From Vreelandella populi (GTDB lineage Bacteria > Pseudomonadota > Gammaproteobacteria > Pseudomonadales > Halomonadaceae): DNA of 64,000 nucleotides. The translations under genes and the position numbers were made by a program. The notes below the pieces were generated by a model that saw only the letters and a list, made by a program, of their open reading frames with translations, had not been told where the DNA came from and ran no database searches. Location of the stretch: positions 186,001-250,000 of the forward strand of contig NZ_RZHE01000012.1 of assembly GCF_003989825.1 (NCBI RefSeq), in the 5' to 3' direction. Below are positions 8,702 to 17,771 of this stretch, piece after piece. Position 1 is the stretch's first letter. Every line of letters starts with the position of its first letter.

Positions 8702-10282
8702 TTAGTGGCGGAAATGGCGCATGCCGGTAAAGACCATGGCAATACCTGCTTCGTTGGCCGCGTCGATCACCTCCTGATCGCGCATTGAACCGCCAGGCTG
8801 AATCACGGCGGTAATACCTGCAGCGGCGGCAGCATCGATGCCATCACGGAACGGAAAAAAGGCGTCAGACGCCATTACTGAACCGGGCACAGAGAGGTTC
8901 TCATCTGCTGCTTTAATACCTGCAATTTTAGCAGAGTACACGCGGCTCATTTGGCCTGCGCCCACGCCAATGGTCTGGCCCGCTTTGGCATAAACGATGG
9001 CGTTTGATTTAACGAACTTGGCGACCCGCCAGGCAAAGGCTAAATCATTAAGTTCCTGTTCAGTCGGTGCGCGTTCGCTTACCACGGTAAGCTCTTCACG
9101 AGTCACCATGCCTTGGTCACACTCTTGTACCAGCAGGCCGCCGTTCACCCGTTTGAAATCAAAGGCGGGCAGGGCCTCACCTGGCCAGTGGGCGCTGACG
9201 TCCAGCAGGCGAACATTCTGCTTTTCAGCAACGATTGCTGCAGCCTCTTCGCTGACACCGGGGGCGATAATCACCTCAACGAACTGGCGATCAATAACCG
9301 CACGCGCGGTATCGGCATCAAGTGGCGTGTTAAAGGCGATGATGCCGCCAAATGCGCTGGTGGGATCGGTGGCAAACGCCTTGTCATAGGCTTCAAGCGC
9401 CGTTTCGCCCACAGCGACACCACATGGATTGGCGTGCTTGACGATCACGCAAGCCGTTTCACCAAAGGCTTTCACGCACTCAAAAGCAGCATCGGTATCA
9501 GCAACGTTATTGAAGGAGAGCGGCTTGCCCTGAAGCATCGTTGCCGTGGCAACGCTAGGCTCAGAGGCGGAAGGGTCAACGTAGAATGCTGCCTGTTGAT
9601 GGGGGTTTTCGCCGTAGCGCATGTCCTGCTTTTTATGCAACTGCAGGTTGAAGGTACGCGCGAAGTTGGCGTCGCTCTCCTTAACCTTGCGGCCCAGGTA
9701 TTCGGCGATGGCGCCATCGTAGCCTGCAGTGTGCTCAAACGCCTTTACGGCCAGCTCAAAGCGTGTAGCGTTGCTTACTTGGCCATCGTTAGTTGCCAGC
9801 TCTTCAAGTACCCGGTCATAGTCTTCGGCATTGACCACAATTGTGGTGAATGCGTGGTTTTTGGCACAGGCGCGGACCATGGTGGGGCCACCGATATCAA
9901 TATTCTCGATGGCGTCTTCCAGCGTGCAGTCTGGTTTGGCAACGGTGGCCGCAAACGGGTAGAGATTGACGATGACCATATCAATCGGAGTAATGTCGTT
10001 TTCAGCCATGACGGCGTCATCCTGCCCACGGCGAGCGAGAATGCCGCCGTGAATTTTGGGATGCAGCGTTTTTACCCGGCCGTCCATGATTTCCGGAAAG
10101 CCCGTATGCTCGGACACTTCGGTAACCGGAATGGCATTTTCCTGTAGTAAGCGGAAAGTACCGCCCGTGGACAGCAGCTCGATACCGCGCTCGGACAGGC
10201 CGCGGGCAAACTCGACGATGCCGGTTTTATCAGAAACGCTTAACAGCGCGCGGCGAACAGGGGTGGCAGTACTATCGACCAT
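8702..10282 (-). CDS. purH: Bifunctional AICAR transformylase / IMP cyclohydrolase
   Basis: Catalyses the last two steps of IMP synthesis. The 526-residue protein has an N-terminal MGS-like cyclohydrolase domain ([11 protein letters not shown]..., [17 protein letters not shown]) and a C-terminal formyltransferase domain with the Lys-His pair in [10 protein letters not shown] and the ending [10 protein letters not shown]. The length matches the family. The ATG at 10282 ([16 protein letters not shown]) is chosen over an in-frame extension to 10330 that runs into the fis hairpin. It follows fis on the same strand, with a terminator-like hairpin between them. Confidence 0.97.
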   Translation of the reverse strand: MVDSTATPVRRALLSVSDKTGIVEFARGLSERGIELLSTGGTFRLLQENAIPVTEVSEHTGFPEIMDGRVKTLHPKIHGGILARRGQDDAVMAENDITPIDMVIVNLYPFAATVAKPDCTLEDAIENIDIGGPTMVRACAKNHAFTTIVVNAEDYDRVLEELATNDGQVSNATRFELAVKAFEHTAGYDGAIAEYLGRKVKESDANFARTFNLQLHKKQDMRYGENPHQQAAFYVDPSASEPSVATATMLQGKPLSFNNVADTDAAFECVKAFGETACVIVKHANPCGVAVGETALEAYDKAFATDPTSAFGGIIAFNTPLDADTARAVIDRQFVEVIIAPGVSEEAAAIVAEKQNVRLLDVSAHWPGEALPAFDFKRVNGGLLVQECDQGMVTREELTVVSERAPTEQELNDLAFAWRVAKFVKSNAIVYAKAGQTIGVGAGQMSRVYSAKIAGIKAADENLSVPGSVMASDAFFPFRDGIDAAAAAGITAVIQPGGSMRDQEVIDAANEAGIAMVFTGMRHFRH

Positions 10283-10321
10283 GGATAAGCTCGTGTGCAG
10301 AGTTTGAAAATAAAAACAACA

Positions 10322-10343
10322 ACGCCCCATTGTTATGGGGCGT
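10322..10343 (-). terminator. Hairpin overlapping the fis stop codon, before purH
   Basis: On the minus strand ACGCCCCAT (10343-10335) pairs with ATGGGGCGT (10330-10322) around a 4-base loop, followed by GTTGTTTTTATTTT. The fis stop codon (10333-10335) lies in the loop and the base of the stem. It looks like an intrinsic terminator or attenuator between fis and purH. Confidence 0.75.
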
Positions 10344-10656
10344 CACCTTCGATAAGACCGTAAATCTTGAGTTTCTTGCGCAGTGTGCCGCGATTCAATC
10401 CCAGTACATCAGCGGCTCGCGTCTGGTTGCCATCGGTATGCTCCAGCACGCAAGCAAGCAGAGGCGCTTCTACTTCGGCCATCACCATGGCGTACAGGTC
10501 GGTGGCCTGGCTGCCATCGAGATGCTCGAAGTAGCGGCGCATAGCAGATTCCACGGCCTCTCTTAACGGCTGAGGAGGAGCGCTTGCAGCCGGGTCGGCG
10601 AGCGTGCCCGCCAGTCGCGAGGATAACTCGCTAGACAGAAGATCGCGTTCGTTCAT
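10333..10656 (-). CDS. fis: DNA-binding protein Fis
   Basis: Nucleoid-associated regulator that bends DNA and activates stable-RNA promoters in fast growth. The 107-residue protein has the C-terminal helix-turn-helix [20 protein letters not shown] typical of Fis. The N-terminal region (about 1-30) is a little longer than the 98-residue E. coli protein. Its ATG overlaps the dusB stop (ATGA, 10653-10656), so translation is probably coupled, as in the conserved dusB-fis operon. Confidence 0.96.
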   Translation of the reverse strand: MNERDLLSSELSSRLAGTLADPAASAPPQPLREAVESAMRRYFEHLDGSQATDLYAMVMAEVEAPLLACVLEHTDGNQTRAADVLGLNRGTLRKKLKIYGLIEGDAP

Positions 10657-11693
10657 GCAGCATGGCTTCCTTTGGGTAAAAGACGCTGGTCAGCGTCAAA
10701 CGCCATTGCGTCATTAATCCAATCAAATTGTGTTTCAGGTGACGCCAACGCATTGAATTGCTGTTTCAGCTTACGGCGCTTTGCATCGCAAAATCGCTGA
10801 TCACTTTCGAGATACCAGCCAATATGCTTGCGTGCAATGCGTACACCCATCGTCTCACCATAAAAGGCATGCAGTGCCGCTACATGCTCAATCAGCACGT
10901 GAAGGCGCTCATCAAGGCTTGGCAGGGCCAGTTGTTCGCCGTACTGCAGATAATGGGTTATTTGCTTGAAAATCCAAGGATTGCCTTGGGCGCCACGTCC
11001 AATCATTACCGCATTCGCGCCGGTATAGCGTAGGACATCAGCTGCTTTTTCAGGACTTGTAATATCACCATTGGCAATCACAGGGATGGACAGACGCGAT
11101 TTGATCTCCGCAATCGTGTCGTATTCCGCACAACCAGTATAGCGCTGTTCGCGATGTCGGCCATGAACAGCTAATGCCTGGATGCCGGCATCTTCTGCGA
11201 GTCTGGCTATTTTTACGCCATTGTTGGATTCAGCACACCAGCCGGTACGAATTTTCAGCGTAACCGGTACATCCACGGCCTTGACCACAGCCTCCAGAAT
11301 GTCGGCAACCAGCGCTTCATCGCGCAAAAGCGCCGAACCCGCAGCCTTGTTACAGACTTTTTTAGCCGGGCAGCCCATGTTGATATCGATGATTTGGGCG
11401 CCAAGTTCGACATTAAGACGTGCTGCCTGGGCGAGCATTTCAACATCGCCACCGGCAATTTGCACAACCCGTGGGTCGGGCTCGCCCTGGTGGTCCATAC
11501 GCAGTTGCGACTTGCGCGTATGCCAAAGGCTAGGGTCTGCAGTAACCATTTCACCTACCACCCAGCCAGCGCCAAGCCTGCGGCATAGCTGGCGAAATGG
11601 ACGGTCGGTAACACCTGCCATGGGTGCCAGTATAACCTGGTTGGGCAGGGTATACGGGCCAATGGCAGTGGTTGGTTGAGTGATCAGGGTCAT
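10653..11693 (-). CDS. dusB: tRNA-dihydrouridine synthase B
   Basis: FMN enzyme that reduces specific uridines in the tRNA D-loop. The 346-residue TIM barrel starts with the flavin-site motif [13 protein letters not shown] and has the catalytic cysteine in [11 protein letters not shown] (Cys108). LKIRTGW and [14 protein letters not shown] follow, all standard for DusB. The first gene of the dusB-fis pair, it overlaps fis by 4 bases. The 89 bases upstream separate it from prmA and contain short inverted repeats but no clear promoter. Confidence 0.95.
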   Translation of the reverse strand: MTLITQPTTAIGPYTLPNQVILAPMAGVTDRPFRQLCRRLGAGWVVGEMVTADPSLWHTRKSQLRMDHQGEPDPRVVQIAGGDVEMLAQAARLNVELGAQIIDINMGCPAKKVCNKAAGSALLRDEALVADILEAVVKAVDVPVTLKIRTGWCAESNNGVKIARLAEDAGIQALAVHGRHREQRYTGCAEYDTIAEIKSRLSIPVIANGDITSPEKAADVLRYTGANAVMIGRGAQGNPWIFKQITHYLQYGEQLALPSLDERLHVLIEHVAALHAFYGETMGVRIARKHIGWYLESDQRFCDAKRRKLKQQFNALASPETQFDWINDAMAFDADQRLLPKGSHAA

Positions 11694-11782
11694 AGTAATG
11701 TGCAGTTAGCCAAACGAGTAGGTCGTTTCAAGGGGGCGTATGATACGCCTACTCGACGGCGGGGTGAAGGCCGTATGCCGGA

Positions 11783-12694
11783 TTAACCTGGGCGATGGCC
11801 AGTAAGGCGTACCCAGCCTTCGCGAAGTACCGGTTCATCCATTACCAGACCTTCTGCTTCATAGGCCTTGAGAACATCGTCTGCCTGGTTGGCAAGAATG
11901 CCTGACAAAGCAAGAAGTCCGCCGGGTGCTACATGGCCGGCAATGGTAGGGGCCAGCTCCACCAACGGACCTGCCAGAATATTGGCCGTTACAATGGGGT
12001 AGGGCCCACCCGTTAACTGCTCGGGATAGTAAAGCGCGAAATCCTGTTCGGCGATCTGGTTGCGCTCGGCGTTATCGCGGCTGGCCTGAAGCGCCTGGGG
12101 GTCGATGTCGGTGCCATCGGCATGCTGCGCACCAAGCTTGAGTGCAGCAATAGCCAGAATGCCCGAGCCACAGCCTATATCCAGTACGTGCTTACCATCC
12201 AGCTTGCCGTCAACGGCTAACTGATCAAGCCATTCAAGGCAAAGGGCGGTGGTGGGGTGTGTGCCGGTACCAAAGGCAAGGCCGGGATCCAGAATCAGGT
12301 TGACTGCATTTGCTTCAGGCGGCGTATGCCAGCTGGGAACGATCCATAGCCGTTGGCCCATTTGGAGTGGCGTAAAGTCGTCCATCCACTCGCGCTCCCA
12401 GTCTCGGTCGGCTAACAGCTCGTACTCGATAGTGGGGCACGCCTCCCCCGGCATCTGCTCGGCCCAAGCGCTTTCAATACGCGCCAGCATGCTCTCTACG
12501 CCTTCAAGGTCATCGTAGAGGCCGGTTAAAATGGTATCCTGCCAAAGCGGCGTGGTGCCGCGCTCGGGCTCGAACACTGGATCATCGTGGGCGTCCTGAA
12601 GACCAATAGCGGTAGCTCCCTCTTCAAGCAGCAGCTCTTCCAGAAGTTCAGCCTGCTCAGGCGCTACGTGGGCTTTTAGTTGAAGCCAGGGCAT
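11783..12694 (-). CDS. prmA: Ribosomal protein L11 methyltransferase
   Basis: Trimethylates ribosomal protein L11 using S-adenosylmethionine. The 303-residue protein has an N-terminal L11-recognition domain (about 1-100) and a Rossmann methyltransferase domain with motif I VLDIGCGSGILAIAALKLGA, the acidic motif GTDIDPQALQASRDNA and the NPPF-like loop replaced by TANILAGPLVEL, as is normal in PrmA. It lies between accC and dusB in the usual gammaproteobacterial order. Confidence 0.95.
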   Translation of the reverse strand: MPWLQLKAHVAPEQAELLEELLLEEGATAIGLQDAHDDPVFEPERGTTPLWQDTILTGLYDDLEGVESMLARIESAWAEQMPGEACPTIEYELLADRDWEREWMDDFTPLQMGQRLWIVPSWHTPPEANAVNLILDPGLAFGTGTHPTTALCLEWLDQLAVDGKLDGKHVLDIGCGSGILAIAALKLGAQHADGTDIDPQALQASRDNAERNQIAEQDFALYYPEQLTGGPYPIVTANILAGPLVELAPTIAGHVAPGGLLALSGILANQADDVLKAYEAEGLVMDEPVLREGWVRLTGHRPG

Positions 12695-12724
12695 GGGGAG
12701 TCTCCGCGGTAGGGATAAAACGAT

Positions 12725-12750
12725 AACGGGGTGGGCTTAGCCACCCCGTT
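12725..12750 (-). terminator. Terminator between accC and prmA
   Basis: Stem AACGGGGTGG/CCACCCCGTT (10 bp, 12725-12734 and 12741-12750) followed on the minus strand by ATCGTTTTATC, located 49 bases past the accC stop. A moderate intrinsic terminator. Confidence 0.75.
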
Positions 12751-12799
12751 GGGTATCACTTTACAATTCTGTTAGACGCTTGCTCTGCTCAATGTAAGC

Positions 12800-14140
12800 T
12801 TAGCTGGCCAGCTTCTTTTCCAGATAGTGAATATTGACGCCGCCCTGGCGGAAGTTGCTATCGCGTACCAGGTCTTTCTGCAAATCGATATTGGTCTTGA
12901 TGCCTTCAACCAGCAGTTCATCCAGCGCATTACGCATGCGTGTCAAGGCGATTTCACGATCCGCGCCCCAGGTAATCAATTTACCAATCAGCGAATCATA
13001 GTGGGGCGGAACGGTATATCCCGTGTACAGGTGAGAGTCCATGCGCACACCTAAACCGCCCGGAGCATGAAACAGTGTCACTTTACCCGGTGAAGGCATG
13101 AACGTGCGGGAGTCTTCAGCATTGATCCGGCATTCGAACGCGTGGCCGTTAAGCTTGACGTCATCCTGACGAATCGACAGGGGCAGGCCAGAGGCAATGC
13201 GTAGCTGCTCTTTGACGATATCGACGCCGGTAACCATTTCGGTAACCGGATGCTCTACCTGTACGCGAGTATTCATCTCGATAAAGAAGAACTTGCCATC
13301 TTCGTACAAGAACTCAAACGTCCCGGCACCGCGGTAGTTGATTTCCAGACAAGCCTGGCGACAGGCTTCGAGTACGTCAGCTCGTGCCTTGGGGTCGATG
13401 CCGGGCGCCGGGGCTTCTTCCAGCACTTTCTGATGACGGCGCTGCAATGAGCAATCGCGGTCATACAGGTGAATGGCATTACCCTGGCCGTCAGCCAGTA
13501 CTTGCACTTCCACGTGACGCGGTTTCTCAAGGAATTTTTCCATGTAAACCGTGCCATCGCCAAACGCGGCTTGGGCTTCAGTGCGTGTAATGCTGATCGA
13601 AGACAACAGATGAGCTTCTGAATGCACAACCCGCATACCCCGGCCGCCACCGCCAGCGGCGGCTTTGATAATTACCGGGTAGCCAATGCGCTTGCCGGTT
13701 GCCAGAGTAGCGGCGTCATCATCACCCAGCGGGCCATCGGAGCCTGGAACGGTAGGCACGCCAGCTTTCTTCATGGCTTCAATGGCACTGACTTTATCGC
13801 CCATCAAACGAATAGTTTCGGCGCGTGGGCCAATGAAGGCAAACCCTGAGCGTTCAACCTGTTCGGCAAAGTTGGCGTTCTCGGATAAGAAGCCATAGCC
13901 AGGATGAATTGCACTTGAGTCGGTGACTTCAGCGGCGCTGATCAGCGCGGGAATATTCAAATAGGATTGGGCCGATGAGGCCGGGCCAATACAGACTGCT
14001 TCATCCGCCAGGCGGACATGCATCAGTTCGCGGTCAGCCTTGGAGTGGACCGCCACGGTCTTGATGCCCAGTTCTTTACAGGCCCGTAGAATACGTAGGG
14101 CTATCTCGCCGCGGTTCGCGATAAGTACCTTGTCCAGCAT
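12800..14140 (-). CDS. accC: Acetyl-CoA carboxylase, biotin carboxylase subunit
   Basis: ATP-dependent carboxylation of biotin on AccB, the first half-reaction of malonyl-CoA synthesis. The 446-residue ATP-grasp enzyme starts [16 protein letters not shown] and has the glycine-rich loop [13 protein letters not shown] (near 160-172), [14 protein letters not shown] and FECRINAED. The ATG at 14140 has GGTGG upstream; a GTG four codons earlier is possible. accB lies 30 bp upstream, forming the classic accBC pair. Confidence 0.97.
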   Translation of the reverse strand: MLDKVLIANRGEIALRILRACKELGIKTVAVHSKADRELMHVRLADEAVCIGPASSAQSYLNIPALISAAEVTDSSAIHPGYGFLSENANFAEQVERSGFAFIGPRAETIRLMGDKVSAIEAMKKAGVPTVPGSDGPLGDDDAATLATGKRIGYPVIIKAAAGGGGRGMRVVHSEAHLLSSISITRTEAQAAFGDGTVYMEKFLEKPRHVEVQVLADGQGNAIHLYDRDCSLQRRHQKVLEEAPAPGIDPKARADVLEACRQACLEINYRGAGTFEFLYEDGKFFFIEMNTRVQVEHPVTEMVTGVDIVKEQLRIASGLPLSIRQDDVKLNGHAFECRINAEDSRTFMPSPGKVTLFHAPGGLGVRMDSHLYTGYTVPPHYDSLIGKLITWGADREIALTRMRNALDELLVEGIKTNIDLQKDLVRDSNFRQGGVNIHYLEKKLAS

Positions 14141-14170
14141 GAGAGCATCCACCCGTGTTGATAAGAAAGA

Positions 14171-14635
14171 TTAAGCGATGACGATCATTGGCTGATCGAA
14201 TTCCACCGGCTCACCATCTTCCACCAGGATGGCTTCAACCACACCGTCACGGTCGGCTTCAATTTGGTTCATCATTTTCATCGCTTCCACGATGCACACA
14301 GTGTCACCCTGTTTAACGGTATCGCCAACTTCCACAAAGGATTTCGCGCCAGGCGCCGGGCTGCGATAGAACGTACCTACCATAGGTGAATTGACGGCCT
14401 CGCCACGGAAGCTTGCACCGGCGGGTTCTACATCAACACCTGGTGCAGGTGTGGCGGCGGCAGGCGCAGGCGCTGCATAAGGTTGTGCGTATTGGGGCAT
14501 CGGCTGGGGCTGCCAGGCCGCGCCATTCGGATGGCGGCTGATACGTACTGATTCTTCGCCTTCCTGAATTTCAATCTCGCTAATATTAGATTCTTCGAGC
14601 AGCTCAATCAGTTTTTTAACTTTGCGAATATCCAT
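14171..14635 (-). CDS. accB: Biotin carboxyl carrier protein of acetyl-CoA carboxylase
   Basis: Carries biotin between AccC and AccAD. The 154-residue protein has an N-terminal helical segment ([16 protein letters not shown]), a Pro/Ala-rich flexible linker at about 40-70, and the lipoyl-like domain with the biotinylated Lys120 in EAMKMM. Length and layout are typical. It is first in accBC. The 297 bases upstream (14636-14932) hold no gene; aroQ, which often precedes accB in other gammaproteobacteria, is not here. Confidence 0.97.
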   Translation of the reverse strand: MDIRKVKKLIELLEESNISEIEIQEGEESVRISRHPNGAAWQPQPMPQYAQPYAAPAPAAATPAPGVDVEPAGASFRGEAVNSPMVGTFYRSPAPGAKSFVEVGDTVKQGDTVCIVEAMKMMNQIEADRDGVVEAILVEDGEPVEFDQPMIVIA

Positions 14636-14932
14636 GGTGTCGCCCCTTTAATGTGTGAATGTTGTTGCCTGGCACGCGTGACATGTACCGAGAAAGCAAT
14701 GGTTGAGTATGCAGTAAACCATTTTAAAAAAAGAAGAGAACGCTGCAAGATAGCGAACGTTACCCCTCTTACAGCTCAAAATTGATGATTTAACTAATTG
14801 GAAGCGGAGTTTGCCGAAAAAGTAGGAGCATGTCCAGTCTGTGACGCGTACACAACTAATGCTAAACCCAAGGTTCGCAAAGCCTGCAAGTTATAACGTC
14901 TTAATAGTTCCTGCGGCGCGGCCAACACGCTG
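14636..14932. other. Gene-free stretch between dsbD and accB
   Basis: No open frame with family-like sequence is visible here. The region must carry the accBC promoter and leader on the minus strand and any dsbD 3' signal. It contains an imperfect inverted repeat, aacgctgcaagatagcgaacgtt, around 14740-14762, but no clear terminator or -35/-10 pair that I would commit to. Confidence 0.5.
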
Positions 14933-16783
14933 TTAGCTCGACAGCCACTGTTTTAGCGATGTTAGATGCTCAGCGAGCTCATTGGCCGTAGCCTCTCCTT
15001 GAATGCGTGCTTCACGAATTTCTTGGCCCTGATCAAAAAAAAGCAGGCTGGGTGGGCCGAAGAGTTGAAATTGACCAAGCAGCGCTCGACTTTCTTCAGT
15101 GGTGTCGGTGACATCCACTGAAATAAGCGTAAAGCCCTCTAGCGCTGCTGCTACGCGCGGGTCCGGGTAGACATCGCGCTCCATGATCTTGCACGAAATA
15201 CACCAGTCAGCTGTGATATGAACAAAAGCGGGCTGGTTGGCACTTTTGGCCTGATCAAGCGCTACAGAAAGCTCGTTCAGGCTATCTACGCTGACAAATT
15301 CAGAGACAGCGTTTGACGCCTGCTGAACGTTGCCTGAAAAGCTTAAGGGTCGCAGGGGGGTGTTGTTACCCTGAGCGGCGCCCAGGACTAGTGCAATCCC
15401 CCAGGCCAGCAACATAAGCCCTAGTGTTTGTCGGGCGCGTGACCAACCCAGCGGATAGTTGAAGTTCAGAGCGCCTAGAGAAAGTGCACTGCCAATCGCC
15501 AGACCGGCCCAAAGCAGTAGGCCGACAGGCCCGGCTACCAGGCGCTCGACCATCCAGATAGCAACGCCCAGTAACAACAGCCCAAACGCGGTCTTGACCC
15601 CGCTCATCCATGCACCAGTGCGGGGGAGTAACGTAACGCCTAAGGTGCCCACCAGCAGTAGCGGTAGGCCCATACCCAGGCCTAATGCAAACAGCACGGC
15701 ACCGCCGATTAGTGCATCACCCGTTGAAGAAATAAACACCAAGGCCCCCGCCAATGGAGCCGTCACGCAGGGCGATACCACTAACACGGAAAGCGCACCT
15801 GCCAGGGCAAGCCCGCCAGGGCCGCTTTTTTGGGCACGTGCCTGCCAGGCATCAATACGGTTAGTCAGTCGCGGTGAAAAGCGCAACTCGAAGGCGCCAA
15901 ACATGGCCAGTGCAAACAGCGTGAATAAAAGAGCAAAAGTGATCAACACCGGTGCCGACTGAAGGCGAGCCTGCAAGTTGAGGCCGGCTCCAAATAGCCC
16001 CATCAAAACGCCAACCAGTGCATAGGTAATTGCCATGCCCAGCACATAACTTGCCGAGAGAACGAAGGCGCGCGGCCGGGTAGGGTTCTGGCCGACGATA
16101 ATCGAGGAAAGAATTGGCAGCATGGGCAAGACGCAGGGGGTAAACGTAAGCCCGAGCCCGGCAATGAAAAAGAGTCCTAATGCTAAGGGCAGGCTTGTTT
16201 CGCTCAATAAGCTGCTAAAACGGCTATCGGCACTTTGTGGCGTGTTTAATGATGAGTGCGCTATCGAGCTGTTATCAGGCACCTTGTCAATATTGGGCTC
16301 TGCATTTTCATCAAGCCATGCGGCGTACTGAGCCGGCGGCTCTGATTCAGCGGCTTGCAGGGTTACGCGTTCGGGAGGGTAGCAAAGTCCGGCATCGGCG
16401 CAGCCCTGGAAGGTGAGTTCCACATCAATTGGGCCTGAGTAGGCATCATCAAGTGGGGTCCCAAACACCAGCCGATCACGAAAGGTATATACATCGCCCA
16501 GAAATTCATCCGTGATAAACGTGCCTTCCGGAAGAACTGGTTCACCTAGGCTTACGGAAAGCGTTTGGCTTTCAACCGCGAACTGGTGGCGGTAAAGGTA
16601 GTAGCCCTCGGCGCTATCCACACCAATATAAAGCGTTTCACCGTCATGCCAGGCATTAGCCTGAAAGGCCTCCATGACTGGCAGAAACTGATCGTTTTGA
16701 CTGGAGGAAAACCATTGCGCGTGGGCCAGTAGCGGTAACCAGCAAAGCAGCAGAAATAAACCGAGGCGTTTCATGGATAACAC
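14933..16783 (-). CDS. dsbD: Thiol:disulfide interchange protein DsbD
   Basis: Inner-membrane reductant conduit that passes electrons from cytoplasmic thioredoxin to periplasmic DsbC/DsbE. The 616-residue chain has a signal sequence (KRLGLFLLLCWLPLLAHA), a periplasmic alpha domain with its Cys pair (CADAGLCYP), a multi-helix beta domain with FTPCVLPMLP and SPCVTAPLAG, and a C-terminal thioredoxin-like domain with WCISCK. All three redox Cys pairs are present. A GTG at 16783 has AAGGA 6 bases upstream and fits better than the ATG at 16774, which is also possible. Confidence 0.95.
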   Translation of the reverse strand: MLSMKRLGLFLLLCWLPLLAHAQWFSSSQNDQFLPVMEAFQANAWHDGETLYIGVDSAEGYYLYRHQFAVESQTLSVSLGEPVLPEGTFITDEFLGDVYTFRDRLVFGTPLDDAYSGPIDVELTFQGCADAGLCYPPERVTLQAAESEPPAQYAAWLDENAEPNIDKVPDNSSIAHSSLNTPQSADSRFSSLLSETSLPLALGLFFIAGLGLTFTPCVLPMLPILSSIIVGQNPTRPRAFVLSASYVLGMAITYALVGVLMGLFGAGLNLQARLQSAPVLITFALLFTLFALAMFGAFELRFSPRLTNRIDAWQARAQKSGPGGLALAGALSVLVVSPCVTAPLAGALVFISSTGDALIGGAVLFALGLGMGLPLLLVGTLGVTLLPRTGAWMSGVKTAFGLLLLGVAIWMVERLVAGPVGLLLWAGLAIGSALSLGALNFNYPLGWSRARQTLGLMLLAWGIALVLGAAQGNNTPLRPLSFSGNVQQASNAVSEFVSVDSLNELSVALDQAKSANQPAFVHITADWCISCKIMERDVYPDPRVAAALEGFTLISVDVTDTTEESRALLGQFQLFGPPSLLFFDQGQEIREARIQGEATANELAEHLTSLKQWLSS

Positions 16784-16913
16784 GAAATATCCTTAACGGC
16801 GATGTAATAGAAAAGTAGCCATAACAAGGCGGCGTATGAGGAGACGAGTATTTTAATCGTCCCGCTTCAAGGGCGGTCAAGTAGCTAAGCCGCGCACCCT
16901 CTGCCGCATATAT

Positions 16914-16942
16914 AAGAAGGCCGCCTAAAAGGCGGCCTTCTT
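16914..16942 (-). terminator. Terminator of ppa
   Basis: A strong GC-rich inverted repeat, aagaaggccgcct with aggcggccttctt, lies 30 bases past the ppa stop. On the minus strand it ends in CTTCTTATAT. It separates ppa from dsbD. Confidence 0.85.
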
Positions 16943-16971
16943 AAGAAACAAACAGCGGCGTTTAGTTCACT

Positions 16972-17502
16972 TTACGCTTTGTGGTAAGCCGCAGCTGCTT
17001 TTTCGATAGCCTTGCGAGCGGCTTCAACACCTTCCCAGGACTCAACTTTTACCCACTTGCCTTTCTCAAGATCCTTATAGTTCTCGAAGAAATGCGCAAT
17101 TTGCTGACGCAGCAGCTCAGGCAGGTCGGTAACTTCCTGGACGTCATCATACAACGTGCTGAGTTTGGGGTGCGGTACGCATACCAGCTTGGCATCTTCA
17201 CCGGCTTCATCGGTCATGTTCAGAATGCCGATGGGACGTGCACGGATAATGCTACCCGGCGCTACCGGATGCGGAGTGACAACCAATGCATCTAACGCAT
17301 CGCCATCATCAGCTAGCGTATGAGGAATAAAGCCGTAGTTGGCGGGGTAGAACATCGGGGTTGCCATGAAACGGTCGACCAGCAGCGCGCCCATGTCTTT
17401 ATCAATTTCGTACTTGATAGGAGCGTGGTTCGCAGGAATCTCGATCGCCACATAAATATCGTTCGGCAAATCCTTTCCAGCAGGGATGTTATCGAAGTTC
17501 AT
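16972..17502 (-). CDS. ppa: Inorganic pyrophosphatase (soluble, family I)
   Basis: Hydrolyses PPi released in biosynthesis. The 176-residue protein, the same length as E. coli Ppa, has the substrate site [23 protein letters not shown] and the metal-binding signature [10 protein letters not shown], where an Ala replaces the more usual Pro between the aspartates. The ATG at 17502 has AAGGA 7 bases upstream. A 16-bp tandem repeat lies about 90-120 bases upstream. It is near a PPi-dependent phosphofructokinase gene, which uses the same metabolite. Confidence 0.97.
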   Translation of the reverse strand: MNFDNIPAGKDLPNDIYVAIEIPANHAPIKYEIDKDMGALLVDRFMATPMFYPANYGFIPHTLADDGDALDALVVTPHPVAPGSIIRARPIGILNMTDEAGEDAKLVCVPHPKLSTLYDDVQEVTDLPELLRQQIAHFFENYKDLEKGKWVKVESWEGVEAARKAIEKAAAAYHKA

Positions 17503-17592
17503 CGTTGAGTCCTTAAGGGTCCTTGGTGTTGCAGTGGCTAAGCAATTGATGCGTTGCACGAATATTCAGGAATTATACGAAGATGGCTGTGC

Positions 17593-17624
17593 GATTACCA
17601 ATGCAACAGATTACCAATGCAATA
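17593..17624. repeat. 16-bp tandem repeat upstream of ppa
   Basis: Two adjacent copies of gattaccaatgcaa followed by ca/ta, with period exactly 16. They sit between the ppa start and the divergent phosphatase/kinase gene, so they could be paired operator half-sites or a simple slippage duplication. Confidence 0.8.
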
Positions 17625-17771
17625 TAGGCGCAGGGTCGCGTTGCAGATCAAGGGTAGCGCTAATTTGCTTTTATCGCAGGGATAGCGACGTTTGGTGGGC
17701 ATCCTAAGTGCGCTGTTGCGTGTATCATAACGGCTTTGAACGTCTTTAGAGCGGTTAGCCAAGGAGGATGA

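Noticed and set aside
9113..10147. A 344-codon open frame antisense to purH
   Set aside because: It is the mirror of a highly conserved gene in GC-rich sequence; it has no ribosome site, no family-like sequence, and purH covers the region fully.
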